The position numbers and the translations under genes are program-made. DNA of 64,000 nucleotides from Neorhizobium galegae bv. orientalis str. HAMBI 540 (lineage in GTDB: Bacteria > Pseudomonadota > Alphaproteobacteria > Rhizobiales > Rhizobiaceae). Positions within the stretch are counted from its first letter, which is position 1. Each line of letters begins with the position of its first letter. Positions 56,619 through 64,000 of this stretch are shown here, piece by piece. Below the pieces are notes generated by a model that saw only the letters and a list, made by a program, of their open reading frames with translations, was not told where the DNA came from and made no database searches. Location: positions 2,170,001 to 2,234,000 of the forward strand of contig NZ_HG938353.1 of assembly GCF_000731315.1 (NCBI RefSeq), in the 5' to 3' direction.

Positions 56619-57356
56619 TCAGTCCCGCGCCACTTCCAATTCATCGAGCAAACCGCGCATCTGCCGGACGATCTCGCTGCTCGTCTCATGGGAAACAGGC
56701 GCCTGGAAACCGAAGGCAATCGCACGTTCGTCCTTGCTTCCGACTTGCCGGCGGCAGGAGCTGTGGACCTCGTGCACGCCGGTTTCGCGAACCACCCGTT
56801 CGACGGTCGACAGATTGATGCCGCCGCCGGGCATGATCGACACCCTGTCTCCCGCCCGCTCGACAAGCACCTTCAACATCTCGATCCCATCGGGTCCGCT
56901 GACTTTGAGGCCGGAGGTCAGGACGCGCTCGGCGCCGAGAGCGATCGCCTGCTCCAGTGCTTCGAACGGATCCGGCACCAGATCGAAGGCGCGGTGAAGC
57001 GTTACGCCCAACCCTTGCGCATGCGTCATCAGCCGCTTGAGCAAGGCCATGTCGAGCGTCATGTCCGGGCGGCTCGCGCCGATCACCACACCCGCAAGGC
57101 CCGCCGCCCGCACCGCATCGATATCGGCCATCATCGCTGCCTCGTTGTCGGCGTCGTAGACGAAGCTGCCGGCGCGGGGCCGGATGATCGCATAGACCGG
57201 GATCGGCGCCTTGGCGGCAAGCGCGATCATGCCGGGCGGCGGCGTCAGCCCGCCGACATCGAGCGCGGCGCAGAGTTCGATGCGGTCGGCGCCGCCGGCG
57301 ATGGCAGCCGCCAGACCTTCGGGACTATCGACGCAGACTTCGAGCAGGATGGACAG
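56619..57356 (-). CDS. cutC: CutC family protein, apparent CTG start
   Basis: A 245-residue TIM-barrel protein if read from CTG 57356. CutC was once linked to copper tolerance, but its biochemical activity is unsettled. The barrel blocks are complete: ILLEVCVDSPEGLAAAIAGGADRIELC, GGLTPPPG, IRPRAGSFVYD, GVVIGASRPD, TLHRAFDLVPDP, VLTSGLK and IMPGGGIN. The first strand (LLEVCVD...) lies upstream of the first in-frame ATG, and no ATG, GTG or TTG occurs before it back to a TAG. CTG 57356 has AAGGAG seven bases upstream, so this is the likely start. Starting at the first ATG (57230) would remove 42 conserved residues. It lies 57 bp downstream of the ROK gene on the same strand. Confidence 0.82.
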   Translation of the reverse strand: MSILLEVCVDSPEGLAAAIAGGADRIELCAALDVGGLTPPPGMIALAAKAPIPVYAIIRPRAGSFVYDADNEAAMMADIDAVRAAGLAGVVIGASRPDMTLDMALLKRLMTHAQGLGVTLHRAFDLVPDPFEALEQAIALGAERVLTSGLKVSGPDGIEMLKVLVERAGDRVSIMPGGGINLSTVERVVRETGVHEVHSSCRRQVGSKDERAIAFGFQAPVSHETSSEIVRQMRGLLDELEVARD

Positions 57357-57413
57357 GATCAGTCTCCTTGATGACCGGCACTCTCGTAACAGCAGGCGCC
57401 CCTGAAAGGTACT

Positions 57414-58397
57414 CTAGTGACCTTGAACGGCACTCTGATGGCCAAGCACGGCCGCGCCGACCAACCCACCATCCTCCTGACGGAGCGCCGGTGTCACCAG
57501 CGGGTGATCGAAGCGGTTGAGGATACGCCTGCGCACCGCCCTGTCCAGCGCATCGATGAGCGGCGTGACCGAGGCAAGGCCGCCGCCGACCGGCACGATC
57601 GACGCGCCGGTGACATTGACCGATAGCGCCAGCGGATCGGCGATCAGTTCAAGGTAGACTGCGACGGTCCTTGCCGCCCTCGCCTCGTCCGCCTGCCAGT
57701 CCTCGAGAATTCGGTAGCTGGTCTCCTCGCAGCCATGCAGGAAATGATGCAGCCGCTCGATGCCGCGCGCCCCGCCGATCGTATCGACGCAGCCGGACTG
57801 GCCGCAGCCGCAGGAAAAGCGCGGGATATGCAGCGTCTCGCCGTCAAGCTCGACGCTCGTGTTGAGGATCGGGCCATGACCCCATTCGCCGGTGACGCCT
57901 CCCGCCCCTCGCACCAGCCGACCGTCAATCGCCAGGCCTCCGCCGATGCCGGTGCCCATGATGGCGCAGAAGACCACAGAATGACCGCGGCCAACGCCCT
58001 CGTTGGCTTCGGCAAGCGTCAGGCAGTCGGCGTCATTGGCGGCCAGCACCGGTCGTCCGAGGATCGCCGAGAGTTCGTCGCCGATCCGCCGTCCGGTGAT
58101 GCAGGGAATGTTGGCCGAGGTCGCGATGCCGCTACGCGGATCGATGAGACCGGCAATCGACAGCGCCAGCGGCGAACCGGGATCGCCCGATTGCGCATTG
58201 CGCTGGATCAGCGCTGAAAGCGAGGCGCCAAGCTCGTGCCAGTCCGCGGCCGGCGTCGCCACCTTTTCGAGCGGCACCAGCGCACCCGGCGCCGGCGAGA
58301 CCGCGAATTTCATGAACGACCCGCCGATATCGACGCAGAAGACCGGCTTTGCCGGCCCGATCCGGCCTGTCGTGCGGGGTGTTGCGGCGATGCTCAT
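57414..58397 (-). CDS. ROK-family sugar kinase
   Basis: A 327-residue kinase of the ROK family. ATP-binding loop DIGGSFMKFA, NDADCLTLAE with the substrate Asp, MGTGIGGGLAIDG, EWGHGPI and the zinc motif CGCGQSGCVDT (last ligand position Asp) are intact, so it should be catalytically active on a hexose or N-acetylamino sugar; sequence style is nearest NanK/NagK. The start ATG 58397 overlaps the upstream permease stop by ATGA. It belongs to the same operon as the ABC permease and binding-protein genes, so the importer may carry a sugar-containing compound, for instance an amino-sugar peptide. Confidence 0.86.
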   Translation of the reverse strand: MSIAATPRTTGRIGPAKPVFCVDIGGSFMKFAVSPAPGALVPLEKVATPAADWHELGASLSALIQRNAQSGDPGSPLALSIAGLIDPRSGIATSANIPCITGRRIGDELSAILGRPVLAANDADCLTLAEANEGVGRGHSVVFCAIMGTGIGGGLAIDGRLVRGAGGVTGEWGHGPILNTSVELDGETLHIPRFSCGCGQSGCVDTIGGARGIERLHHFLHGCEETSYRILEDWQADEARAARTVAVYLELIADPLALSVNVTGASIVPVGGGLASVTPLIDALDRAVRRRILNRFDHPLVTPALRQEDGGLVGAAVLGHQSAVQGH

Positions 58398-59260
58398 TTG
58401 CGCGGATCCAGAAGGTCGCGAAGGCCGTCGCCGAGGATGTTGAAGCCAAGCACGGTGATCATGATCGCCAGCCCCGGAAACAGCGACATCCAGATGTTGA
58501 GGCCGAGATAGTTGCGGCCGTCGCTCATCATCGCGCCCCACTCGGGAAGCGGCGGCTGGGCGCCGAGGCCTAGGAACGACAGGCTCGCAGCGGACAGGAT
58601 GACGGTGCCGGCGGTCAGCGTCGACTGCACGATGATCGGCCCGATCGCGTTGCGCAGGATGTAATGGCTCATGATCCGGCGGCGCGAGATGCCGAGCGAG
58701 ATGGCGGCTTCGACATAATCCATGCCCTTCAGGCCGAGCGTCAGGTTTCGGCTGAGCCGGGCGTAGACCGGCACGGAGAAAATGGCAATGGCGATCAAAA
58801 GGTTGATCAGGCTGGAGCCGAGCACGCTGACGATCAGGATGGCGAGCACGATGCCCGGAAAGGCAAACAGGATGTCCATCGTCCACATGATCGCCTGGTC
58901 GACATAGCGACCGCTCATGCCGGACAGAATGCCGAGCGGCACGCCGACCAGCACGGCAAGGCCAACGGCCAGAACCACTTCGGCAAGCGAAATGCGTGCC
59001 CCGAAAATGACGCGGGCAAAAATATCGCGGCCGTTGTCGTCGGTACCGAACGGATGCTGCCAGGACGGCGGTTCCATGGTTGCCAGCAGGTCCTGCACAT
59101 AAGGATCGGCGGGTGCGATCAGCGGCGCGAAGATCGCCGCAGCCACGATGATGCCGATCAGCAGACCGCCGAGCGTGATGCTGCGATGCGTCGCCATCCA
59201 GCGAAGTCCCCGCAGAAAAGCCGGCCGGCGCGGCACGATATCGGAGTCAATGGACGCCAT
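58394..59260 (-). CDS. Peptide/nickel-type ABC permease (DppC-like)
   Basis: A 288-residue inner-membrane permease with about five or six helices. After a hydrophilic N-terminus come the DppC family blocks HPFGTDDNGRDIFARVIFGARISL and the coupling helix YVEAAISLGISRRRIMSHYILRNAIGPI. Start at ATG 59260, which shares its A with the stop of the preceding permease gene (TGATG), so the two subunits are coupled. The ROK gene overlaps its end. The matching ATPase genes (DppD/DppF) are not in the visible operon and may follow the M81 gene beyond the window. Confidence 0.9.
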   Translation of the reverse strand: MASIDSDIVPRRPAFLRGLRWMATHRSITLGGLLIGIIVAAAIFAPLIAPADPYVQDLLATMEPPSWQHPFGTDDNGRDIFARVIFGARISLAEVVLAVGLAVLVGVPLGILSGMSGRYVDQAIMWTMDILFAFPGIVLAILIVSVLGSSLINLLIAIAIFSVPVYARLSRNLTLGLKGMDYVEAAISLGISRRRIMSHYILRNAIGPIIVQSTLTAGTVILSAASLSFLGLGAQPPLPEWGAMMSDGRNYLGLNIWMSLFPGLAIMITVLGFNILGDGLRDLLDPRK

Positions 59261-60180
59261 CAGTCGAACCTTATCTTCGGGTTGAGGAAGGCGATCAGCA
59301 GTTCGGCGAAGAAGTTCATCATCACCACGCCGGTGACGGCGACGAGCGTGACGCCCTGGATGACCGGGTAATCGCGGTAGCGCACCGCATCTACGAGAAA
59401 ACGCCCGATCCCCGGCCAGTTGAAGACGGATTCGGTCACGACTGCGCCGCCCATCAGGCTGCCGAAATTCAAGCCGACAATGGTGATGATCGGCAGCAGC
59501 GCATTGCGCAGCGCATGGCTCCAGTAGATGGTCGAGGGCGCGACGCCCTTGGCATAGGCGGTGCGGATATAATCCTGGCTCATCACCTCGATCATGCTGG
59601 ACCGGGTCATGCGGGCAATCACCGCAGTCGGCAGCACCGCAAGCGTGATCGACGGCAGGATGAAGCTTTTCCACGAACTGGCGCCGAGCAGCGGCAACCA
59701 GCCGAGATGGACGGAAAACGTATTCATCGCCATCAAGGCCAGCCAGAAATTTGCGATCGAGGCCCCGGCGATCGCGAGAATCATCACGAACTGGTCGGGC
59801 CAGCCGTGCCGGTAGATCGCCGCGATCATCCCGGCCGGCACGCCGATGCCGATGCCGATCAGATAGGCGGTGATCGCCAGCCCGATCGTAAACGGCAGGC
59901 GCTCGCCGATTTCGGCGACGACCGGCAGTTTGGACTTGATCGAGGTGCCGAGATCGCCCCTCACCGCCCCATAGGCAAACGAGGCATATTGCGCCGGCAG
60001 GCTGCGGTCGAGGCCGAGCCGGACGGTCATGTTGTCGACCGCCTCCTGCGTGGCTTCCGGTCCGGCCATCAGCCGCGCCGGATCGCCCGGCAGCGCGCGG
60101 ATGGCCACGAAGACCAGCAGCGAAACGCCGACCAAGATCAACGGCAGAGCCAGCAATTTCTTGAGGATATAGGCTTTCAT
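59260..60180 (-). CDS. Peptide/nickel-type ABC permease (DppB-like)
   Basis: A 306-residue six-helix permease. Typical DppB features: helix 1 LLALPLILVGVSLLVFVAIRALPGDPAR, then the coupling helix YIRTAYAKGVAPSTIYWSHALRNALLP and GAVVTESVFNWPGIGRFLVDAV. Length matches the family. It begins 87 bp after the binding-protein gene with a hairpin between, and is coupled to the DppC-like gene by TGATG. With DppC it forms the membrane channel for di- or oligopeptides, nickel or, in some rhizobial clusters, glycosylated compounds. Confidence 0.9.
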   Translation of the reverse strand: MKAYILKKLLALPLILVGVSLLVFVAIRALPGDPARLMAGPEATQEAVDNMTVRLGLDRSLPAQYASFAYGAVRGDLGTSIKSKLPVVAEIGERLPFTIGLAITAYLIGIGIGVPAGMIAAIYRHGWPDQFVMILAIAGASIANFWLALMAMNTFSVHLGWLPLLGASSWKSFILPSITLAVLPTAVIARMTRSSMIEVMSQDYIRTAYAKGVAPSTIYWSHALRNALLPIITIVGLNFGSLMGGAVVTESVFNWPGIGRFLVDAVRYRDYPVIQGVTLVAVTGVVMMNFFAELLIAFLNPKIRFD

Positions 60181-60221
60181 GCGCCTGTCCTGGAGCCCGT
60201 TTTCCCGGCCCCTTGTTTCAT

Positions 60222-60257
60222 AAAAGAAAACGGCGGACGGATTTCTCCGGCCGCCGT
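60222..60257 (-). terminator. Attenuating terminator between binding-protein and DppB-like genes
   Basis: ACGGCGG/CCGCCGT stem (60230-60236 with 60251-60257), followed on the minus strand by TTTTCTTTTA. It would end much of the binding-protein transcript, leaving fewer permease messages. Confidence 0.65.
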
Positions 60258-60267
60258 ACTGTTGATA

Positions 60268-61803
60268 TTACTTCTTGGCGTCCTTGACGACGATCAGGCC
60301 GCCGGGGATCACCCAGGCACCCTTGACGCCGGCGCGCGTCGCAAACAGGTCCTGCTTCGTGTAGAGCAGAACATGCGGGGCCTGATCGTTCACCTGCTTC
60401 TGGGCGTCGACATAGATCGCGTTGCGCGCCTTCTCGTCGAGCGTCGAAGCCGCCTTGTCGATCAATTCATCGAGCTTGGTATCGGAGAAGAAGCCGAGGT
60501 TGGCACCGGCCGGCGACGCGCTCTTCGTGTAGTAGAGCGGGCGGAACTGCAGGTCGGCGCCGTTGACGCCCGACGACCAGGAGGCGATCGAGGAGCCGAT
60601 ATTGTCCTTCTCCTTGCCGGCCGGATCCTGGAAGGCCGCCTTCGACCAGACGCCGCCTTCCATCTTGCGCACGTCCAGCTTGACGCCGGCCTTGGCCCAC
60701 ATCGCCTGCAGCAGTTCGCCGATACGGGCTTCCTGCTCCTGCACGATGGTCGACATCGCGAAACCGTCCGGATAACCGGCCTCCTTCAGGAGCTGCTTGG
60801 CCTTCTCGATATTGTACGGATAGGGATTGAGCGTCTTGTCATAGCCGGGGGTGACCGGCGCGAGCGGCGAGTTGGCCGGTGTCGCATAACCGTTCATGAA
60901 CGCCTTGACGAGGCCTTCGCGGTCGGTCGCATAATTCAGCGCCTGGCGGACGCGCACGTCGTCGAGCGGCTTCAGCTTGGTATTGAGCGAGACCCAGAAC
61001 ACGGCCGAACCGTCGGTCGTCGATAGCTTCATCTCAGGGTTTGCCTTGACCTGCGCGGCAAACGCGGCCGGGAACGGATTGATCACGTCGGCATCACCCG
61101 TCTGCAGCGCCATGTTCATGACCGAAGGCTCGGCCGTCCAGGTCCACTTGATCTGATCCTCGCCCTTCGGCGCGCCGCCCCACCAATCGGAATTCTTGGC
61201 CTGCAGCACGTATTCGCCGGACTTGTATTCCTGCAGCTTGTAGGGACCGGTGCCGACGGCCTTGGAGCCGACCGTGCCGGCCGCATCGGCGGTCGGGCTG
61301 ACCATCAGGCAGGGCCCGGTCGAGAGTAGCGCGAGGAAAGCCGGATACTGCGTCTTCAGCTTGAACTGCACGGTCATCGGATCGACGGCGGTGACACCTT
61401 CGAGGAAGGTCCGCAACCGGCCGCTGGCGGCAAGGCCGCGCTTGGTGTCGAGGTGACGGGTGAAATTCTTGACCACGGCATCGGCATCGAAGGCCGTGCC
61501 GTCATGGAACTTAACGCCCGGACGCAGCTTGAAGGTCCAGACGAGACCGGAAGCATCTGCCGACCATTCGGTGGCGAGCGCGGGCTTCAGCGACAGATCG
61601 GGATCGCGCTTGACGAGGCCTTCGTACATCGGGTCGAGGAGAGCGGCGGTATAGGTGGCGGTCTGGTCGCCCGGATCCATGGAGCGCGGGGCTTCGGTCT
61701 GCATCACGTTGAGCGTCGCGGCGCTTGCCGCAACCGGAAACACGAGGCTACCAGCAACCGCGCAGGCGAGCGCGAAATGGCGACTTTTCAGGAACATGGT
61801 CAT
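60268..61803 (-). CDS. ABC transporter substrate-binding protein, family 5 (DppA/OppA type)
   Basis: A 511-residue periplasmic binding protein. The signal peptide spans residues 1-28 (ASA-A). Mature blocks typical of family 5: EAPRSMDPGDQTATYTAALLDPMYEGLVKRDPDLSLKPALATEW, WTFKLRPGVKFHDGTAFDADAVV, VGTGPYKLQEYKSGEYVLQAKN, VRVRQALNYATDREGLVKAFMNGYATPANSPLAP. First gene of the minus-strand operon; AAGGGTG lies nine bases before the ATG. An ATG two codons downstream is equally possible. Divergent from the ROK regulator. Ligand likely a peptide or glycopeptide, from family and ROK/M81 context. Confidence 0.92.
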   Translation of the reverse strand: MTMFLKSRHFALACAVAGSLVFPVAASAATLNVMQTEAPRSMDPGDQTATYTAALLDPMYEGLVKRDPDLSLKPALATEWSADASGLVWTFKLRPGVKFHDGTAFDADAVVKNFTRHLDTKRGLAASGRLRTFLEGVTAVDPMTVQFKLKTQYPAFLALLSTGPCLMVSPTADAAGTVGSKAVGTGPYKLQEYKSGEYVLQAKNSDWWGGAPKGEDQIKWTWTAEPSVMNMALQTGDADVINPFPAAFAAQVKANPEMKLSTTDGSAVFWVSLNTKLKPLDDVRVRQALNYATDREGLVKAFMNGYATPANSPLAPVTPGYDKTLNPYPYNIEKAKQLLKEAGYPDGFAMSTIVQEQEARIGELLQAMWAKAGVKLDVRKMEGGVWSKAAFQDPAGKEKDNIGSSIASWSSGVNGADLQFRPLYYTKSASPAGANLGFFSDTKLDELIDKAASTLDEKARNAIYVDAQKQVNDQAPHVLLYTKQDLFATRAGVKGAWVIPGGLIVVKDAKK

Positions 61804-61884
61804 GGTCGTTCACCCTTGGTTTTGTTGACACGAGGGCGGTCGTTGCCGCCTTAGATCATTTTTATAATTTATTGGCGTTGATTT

Positions 61885-61899
61885 GTTCATTTTCTGAAC
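61885..61899. promoter_or_regulatory. Palindrome in the ABC/ROK divergent promoter
   Basis: GTTCA-TTTTC-TGAAC, a perfect 5+5 inverted repeat three bases before GTG 61903. Possible autoregulatory ROK operator. Because it leaves no room for a ribosome site, it also casts doubt on that start codon. Confidence 0.45.
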
Positions 61900-61902
61900 T
61901 TA

Positions 61903-63081
61903 GTGTCAACCCACCTTCACAAACAGAAAACAACTGCCTTGAACGCTCTGCTCACCTCCTCCCAGCGCCAGCTCGTGCGCGTCATCAGCGAGTCCGGCCC
62001 GCTCAGCCGCACCGAGATGGCGAACCTGCTGGGCCTGAGCAAAGCGGCGATGAGCGGCATTGCCCGCGACCTGATCGACCTCGGCGTGCTGCACGAGACC
62101 GAGACGGTCTACGGCCAGGGCCGACCTTCGGTTCGGCTCGACCTGCATCCGGAATGCGCCTTCTTCGTCGGCATCTCGCTGCTCGAAGATCCGGCGCCGA
62201 TGATCCTCAGCGACCTGAACGGCAAGATCATCGCCCGCCAGTCGATACCGCTGTCACGCGATCCGCATGTGATTGCGCAGGCGATCACCGAGGGCCTGCC
62301 GAGCCTGCTCGAAGCGCACCCGGACGCAAAGGAAAAGCTCTCGGGCATCGGCGTGGCGCTCTCAGGCTTCGTCGACGAATCCCAGGCCAATTGCGTGCAA
62401 TCCACCCTGCTCGGCTGGCAGGACGTGCCGCTGGCAAAGATCATCCGCGAGCGTTGCGGCATCGAGACCTTCATCGAGAACGACGCGAAGGCGGTCGCCG
62501 TCAGCGAAAAACTGTTCGGCAGCGCCCGCGAAATCCAGAGTTTCAGCGTCGTCTCGCTCGGCGACGGCATAGGCTGCGCCCATTTCATCGACGGCAAGCT
62601 CTATCGCGGCAATCACGGCGGCGCCGGCGAAATTGCCCATTGCACCATCGAGCCCGGCGGCTCCCCCTGCCGCTGCGGCAAGCGCGGCTGCCTCGACACG
62701 GTCTCCTCGATGAAGGCGATCAAGGAAATGTCGCGCGCCGAAGGGCTCGAATGCACCTCGCTGTCGGATATCGAATACGAGGCATCGACAGGCAACGCCG
62801 CCGCGATCCGCATCCTGCACCGCGCCGGCTCGGCGCTCGGGCTTTCGATCGCCAACCTCATCCAGATCAACGACCCTGGCCTGATCCTGATCACCCATGT
62901 CGAAGGCTCGTTCGACGGCCTGTTCGGCACGGTGGTCAACCAGGCGATCGAAACCAACGTGCTGCCGCGTTACGCCGGCCAGACGCCGATCCGCATCAAG
63001 CGCGTCGATGGCGATGTCTGGGCGCGGGGTGCGGCCAGCATCGCAGCCCATAATTTCCTGATCGGCCCAAACTCCAACTGA
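61903..63081 (+). CDS. ROK-family transcriptional regulator (NagC/XylR-like)
   Basis: A 392-residue regulator. The N-terminal winged helix, about 15-75 (SSQRQLVRVISESGPLSRTEMANLLGLSKAAMSGIARDLIDLG), precedes a ROK sugar-binding domain (GVALSGFVDE, NDAKAVAVSEKLFG, GDGIGCAHFIDG, HGGAGEIAHC, zinc motif CRCGKRGCLDT). The phosphate loop is altered from GTGIGGG to GDGIGCA, so kinase activity is unlikely. It should sense a sugar or amino-sugar derivative and control the divergent ABC operon. The start is uncertain: GTG 61903 has no ribosome site and follows a palindrome directly, so it may be leaderless; TTG 61939 is the alternative. The M81 gene starts eight bases after its stop. Confidence 0.85.
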   Translation: MSTHLHKQKTTALNALLTSSQRQLVRVISESGPLSRTEMANLLGLSKAAMSGIARDLIDLGVLHETETVYGQGRPSVRLDLHPECAFFVGISLLEDPAPMILSDLNGKIIARQSIPLSRDPHVIAQAITEGLPSLLEAHPDAKEKLSGIGVALSGFVDESQANCVQSTLLGWQDVPLAKIIRERCGIETFIENDAKAVAVSEKLFGSAREIQSFSVVSLGDGIGCAHFIDGKLYRGNHGGAGEIAHCTIEPGGSPCRCGKRGCLDTVSSMKAIKEMSRAEGLECTSLSDIEYEASTGNAAAIRILHRAGSALGLSIANLIQINDPGLILITHVEGSFDGLFGTVVNQAIETNVLPRYAGQTPIRIKRVDGDVWARGAASIAAHNFLIGPNSN

Positions 63082-63089
63082 GGTTTCCC

Positions 63090-64000
63090 ATGCGTATCGC
63101 TGTCGGCGGCATCCATATCGAATGCAGCACCTATAATCCGGTTCTCAACGAGGAAAAGGATTTTCGCGTCGTGCGCGGCGACGACCTGACGGCAGCGCCC
63201 TATTTCGCCTTCCTCAAGGATTACGACGCCGAGTTCCTGCCCACCATCCATTGCCGCGCCATTGCCGGCGGCCCGGTCTCCCGCTCGACCTACGAGCGCT
63301 TCAAGGCCGAATTCCTCGACCGGCTGAAGCCCCTGCTGCCGCTCGACGGCCTCTACCTCGCCATGCACGGCGCCATGTATGTGCAGGGCATGGAAGATGC
63401 CGAGGGCGACTGGATCACCGCCGCCCGCGACCTGGTCGGACCGGACTGCACGGTCTCGGCCAGCTACGACCTGCACGGCAATGTCAGCCACCGGATTATC
63501 GATGCGCTCGACATGTATTCCACCTACCGCACCGCGCCGCATATCGACGTGGAAGAGACCATGCGCCGCTCGGTGAAGATGCTGGTCGAGAGCCTGAAGA
63601 CCGGCGTCAAGCCGGTGCTACTCTGGGCGCCGATCCCGGTCGTATTGCCCGGCGAACGCACCTCGACCGTCGATGAGCCGGCCAAGAGCCTTTACGAAAT
63701 GATGCCGGAAATCGATGCGATCGACGGCGTCTGGGATGCCTCGCTGATGGTCGGTTACGTCTGGGCCGACGAACCGCGCGGCACCGCCGCCGCGATCATG
63801 ACCGGCACCGACCGCGCTGTGCTCGAACGGGAAGCCAGGCGCGTCGCCCGGGCCTATTGGGATGCGCGTGAAAAATTCGTGTTCGGCTGCGAGACCGGTT
63901 CGATTGAGGAATGCGTCGACAAGGCGATCGCCTCGAAAACCGCGCCGGTCGTGCTCGCCGAATCCGGCGACAATCCGACCGGCGGCGGTGTCGGCGACCG
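63090..64000 (+). CDS. M81-family metallopeptidase (MlrC-like), 3' truncated by window
   Basis: First 303 residues of an M81-family protein; full length is about 490-500, so the rest lies outside the window. Seen: RIAVGGIHIECSTYNP, the LYLAMHGAMYVQGMEDAEGDW block, SASYDLHGNVSHRI with the conserved Asp and His metal ligands, and YRTAPHIDVEETMRRS. The zinc enzyme MlrC cleaves linear microcystin peptides, but most members are of unknown function and sit with peptide or sugar ABC transporters. Start at ATG 63090, with GAGG seven bases upstream. Only 8 bp separates it from the ROK regulator, so the two are probably cotranscribed and the enzyme may process the compound imported by the divergent operon. 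Confidence 0.88.
   Translation, partial: MRIAVGGIHIECSTYNPVLNEEKDFRVVRGDDLTAAPYFAFLKDYDAEFLPTIHCRAIAGGPVSRSTYERFKAEFLDRLKPLLPLDGLYLAMHGAMYVQGMEDAEGDWITAARDLVGPDCTVSASYDLHGNVSHRIIDALDMYSTYRTAPHIDVEETMRRSVKMLVESLKTGVKPVLLWAPIPVVLPGERTSTVDEPAKSLYEMMPEIDAIDGVWDASLMVGYVWADEPRGTAAAIMTGTDRAVLEREARRVARAYWDAREKFVFGCETGSIEECVDKAIASKTAPVVLAESGDNPTGGGVGD

Overview
The window reads as chromosomal DNA of a Rhizobiaceae-type alphaproteobacterium. The DNA is GC-rich, with codon bias strong enough to open long antisense frames. Marker genes fit this group: a PPi-dependent phosphofructokinase, betaine-lipid genes btaA-btaB, an ArsR-methyltransferase regulator next to metF, and fixL-fixJ-fixT-fixK. The FixL heme His194 and phospho-His285 fall at the residue numbers known for Sinorhizobium meliloti FixL. 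I see no tRNA, rRNA, CRISPR array, insertion sequence or prophage, and no gene-free stretch longer than about 300 bases.

Layout. 1-9.6 kb: end of pfp, a LysE-like membrane protein, three envelope enzymes (SLT transglycosylase, GH25 lysozyme, MltB-type transglycosylase), a class C beta-lactamase-like hydrolase, btaA-btaB behind a candidate PHO box, and an EamA exporter. 9.7-12 kb: a 25-residue membrane peptide, then sahR-metF. 12-18 kb: a chemoreceptor, ettA, an alpha/beta hydrolase and a second EamA transporter. 17.3-21.2 kb: this transporter runs into a CoA-transferase and a ThDP enzyme as one tight operon. 21-26 kb: RidA, a DUF442 protein, an aldose-epimerase-like protein, an L,D-transpeptidase, a stand-alone ClpX-type zinc-finger protein and a ParA ATPase. 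26-34.7 kb: an amine or alkanolamine catabolic cluster (N-formylglutamate amidohydrolase-like, APC permease, glutamine-synthetase-like ligase, ALDH, Fe-ADH, RpiR regulator) interrupted by an XRE/PIN toxin-antitoxin pair. 34.8-38.8 kb: a spermidine/iron-type ABC importer. 38.8-42.6 kb: metH. 42.8-50 kb: an AGE isomerase, MgtC, a hybrid kinase and a GGDEF-EAL protein. 50-53 kb: a UbiD decarboxylase divergent from a Bug-type binding protein. 53-56.4 kb: fixLJTK. 56.6-64 kb: an oligopeptide-type ABC importer with ROK kinase and CutC, divergent from a ROK regulator and an M81 (MlrC-like) gene cut by the window end.

How the parts connect. The same 16-bp palindromic core, ATAAAGATATGTTTAT, lies just upstream of sahR-metF and of metH, 30 kb apart. 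This ties the two halves of the methyl-folate to methionine step into one regulon. In the fix region a FixJ-like site precedes fixK and a FixK-like box precedes fixT, which matches the known loop in which FixK-induced FixT inhibits FixL. Other items to check are an apparent CTG start for cutC, a toxin-antitoxin pair inside a metabolic operon with its own dyad operator, and the ABC/ROK/CutC/M81 locus of unknown substrate.
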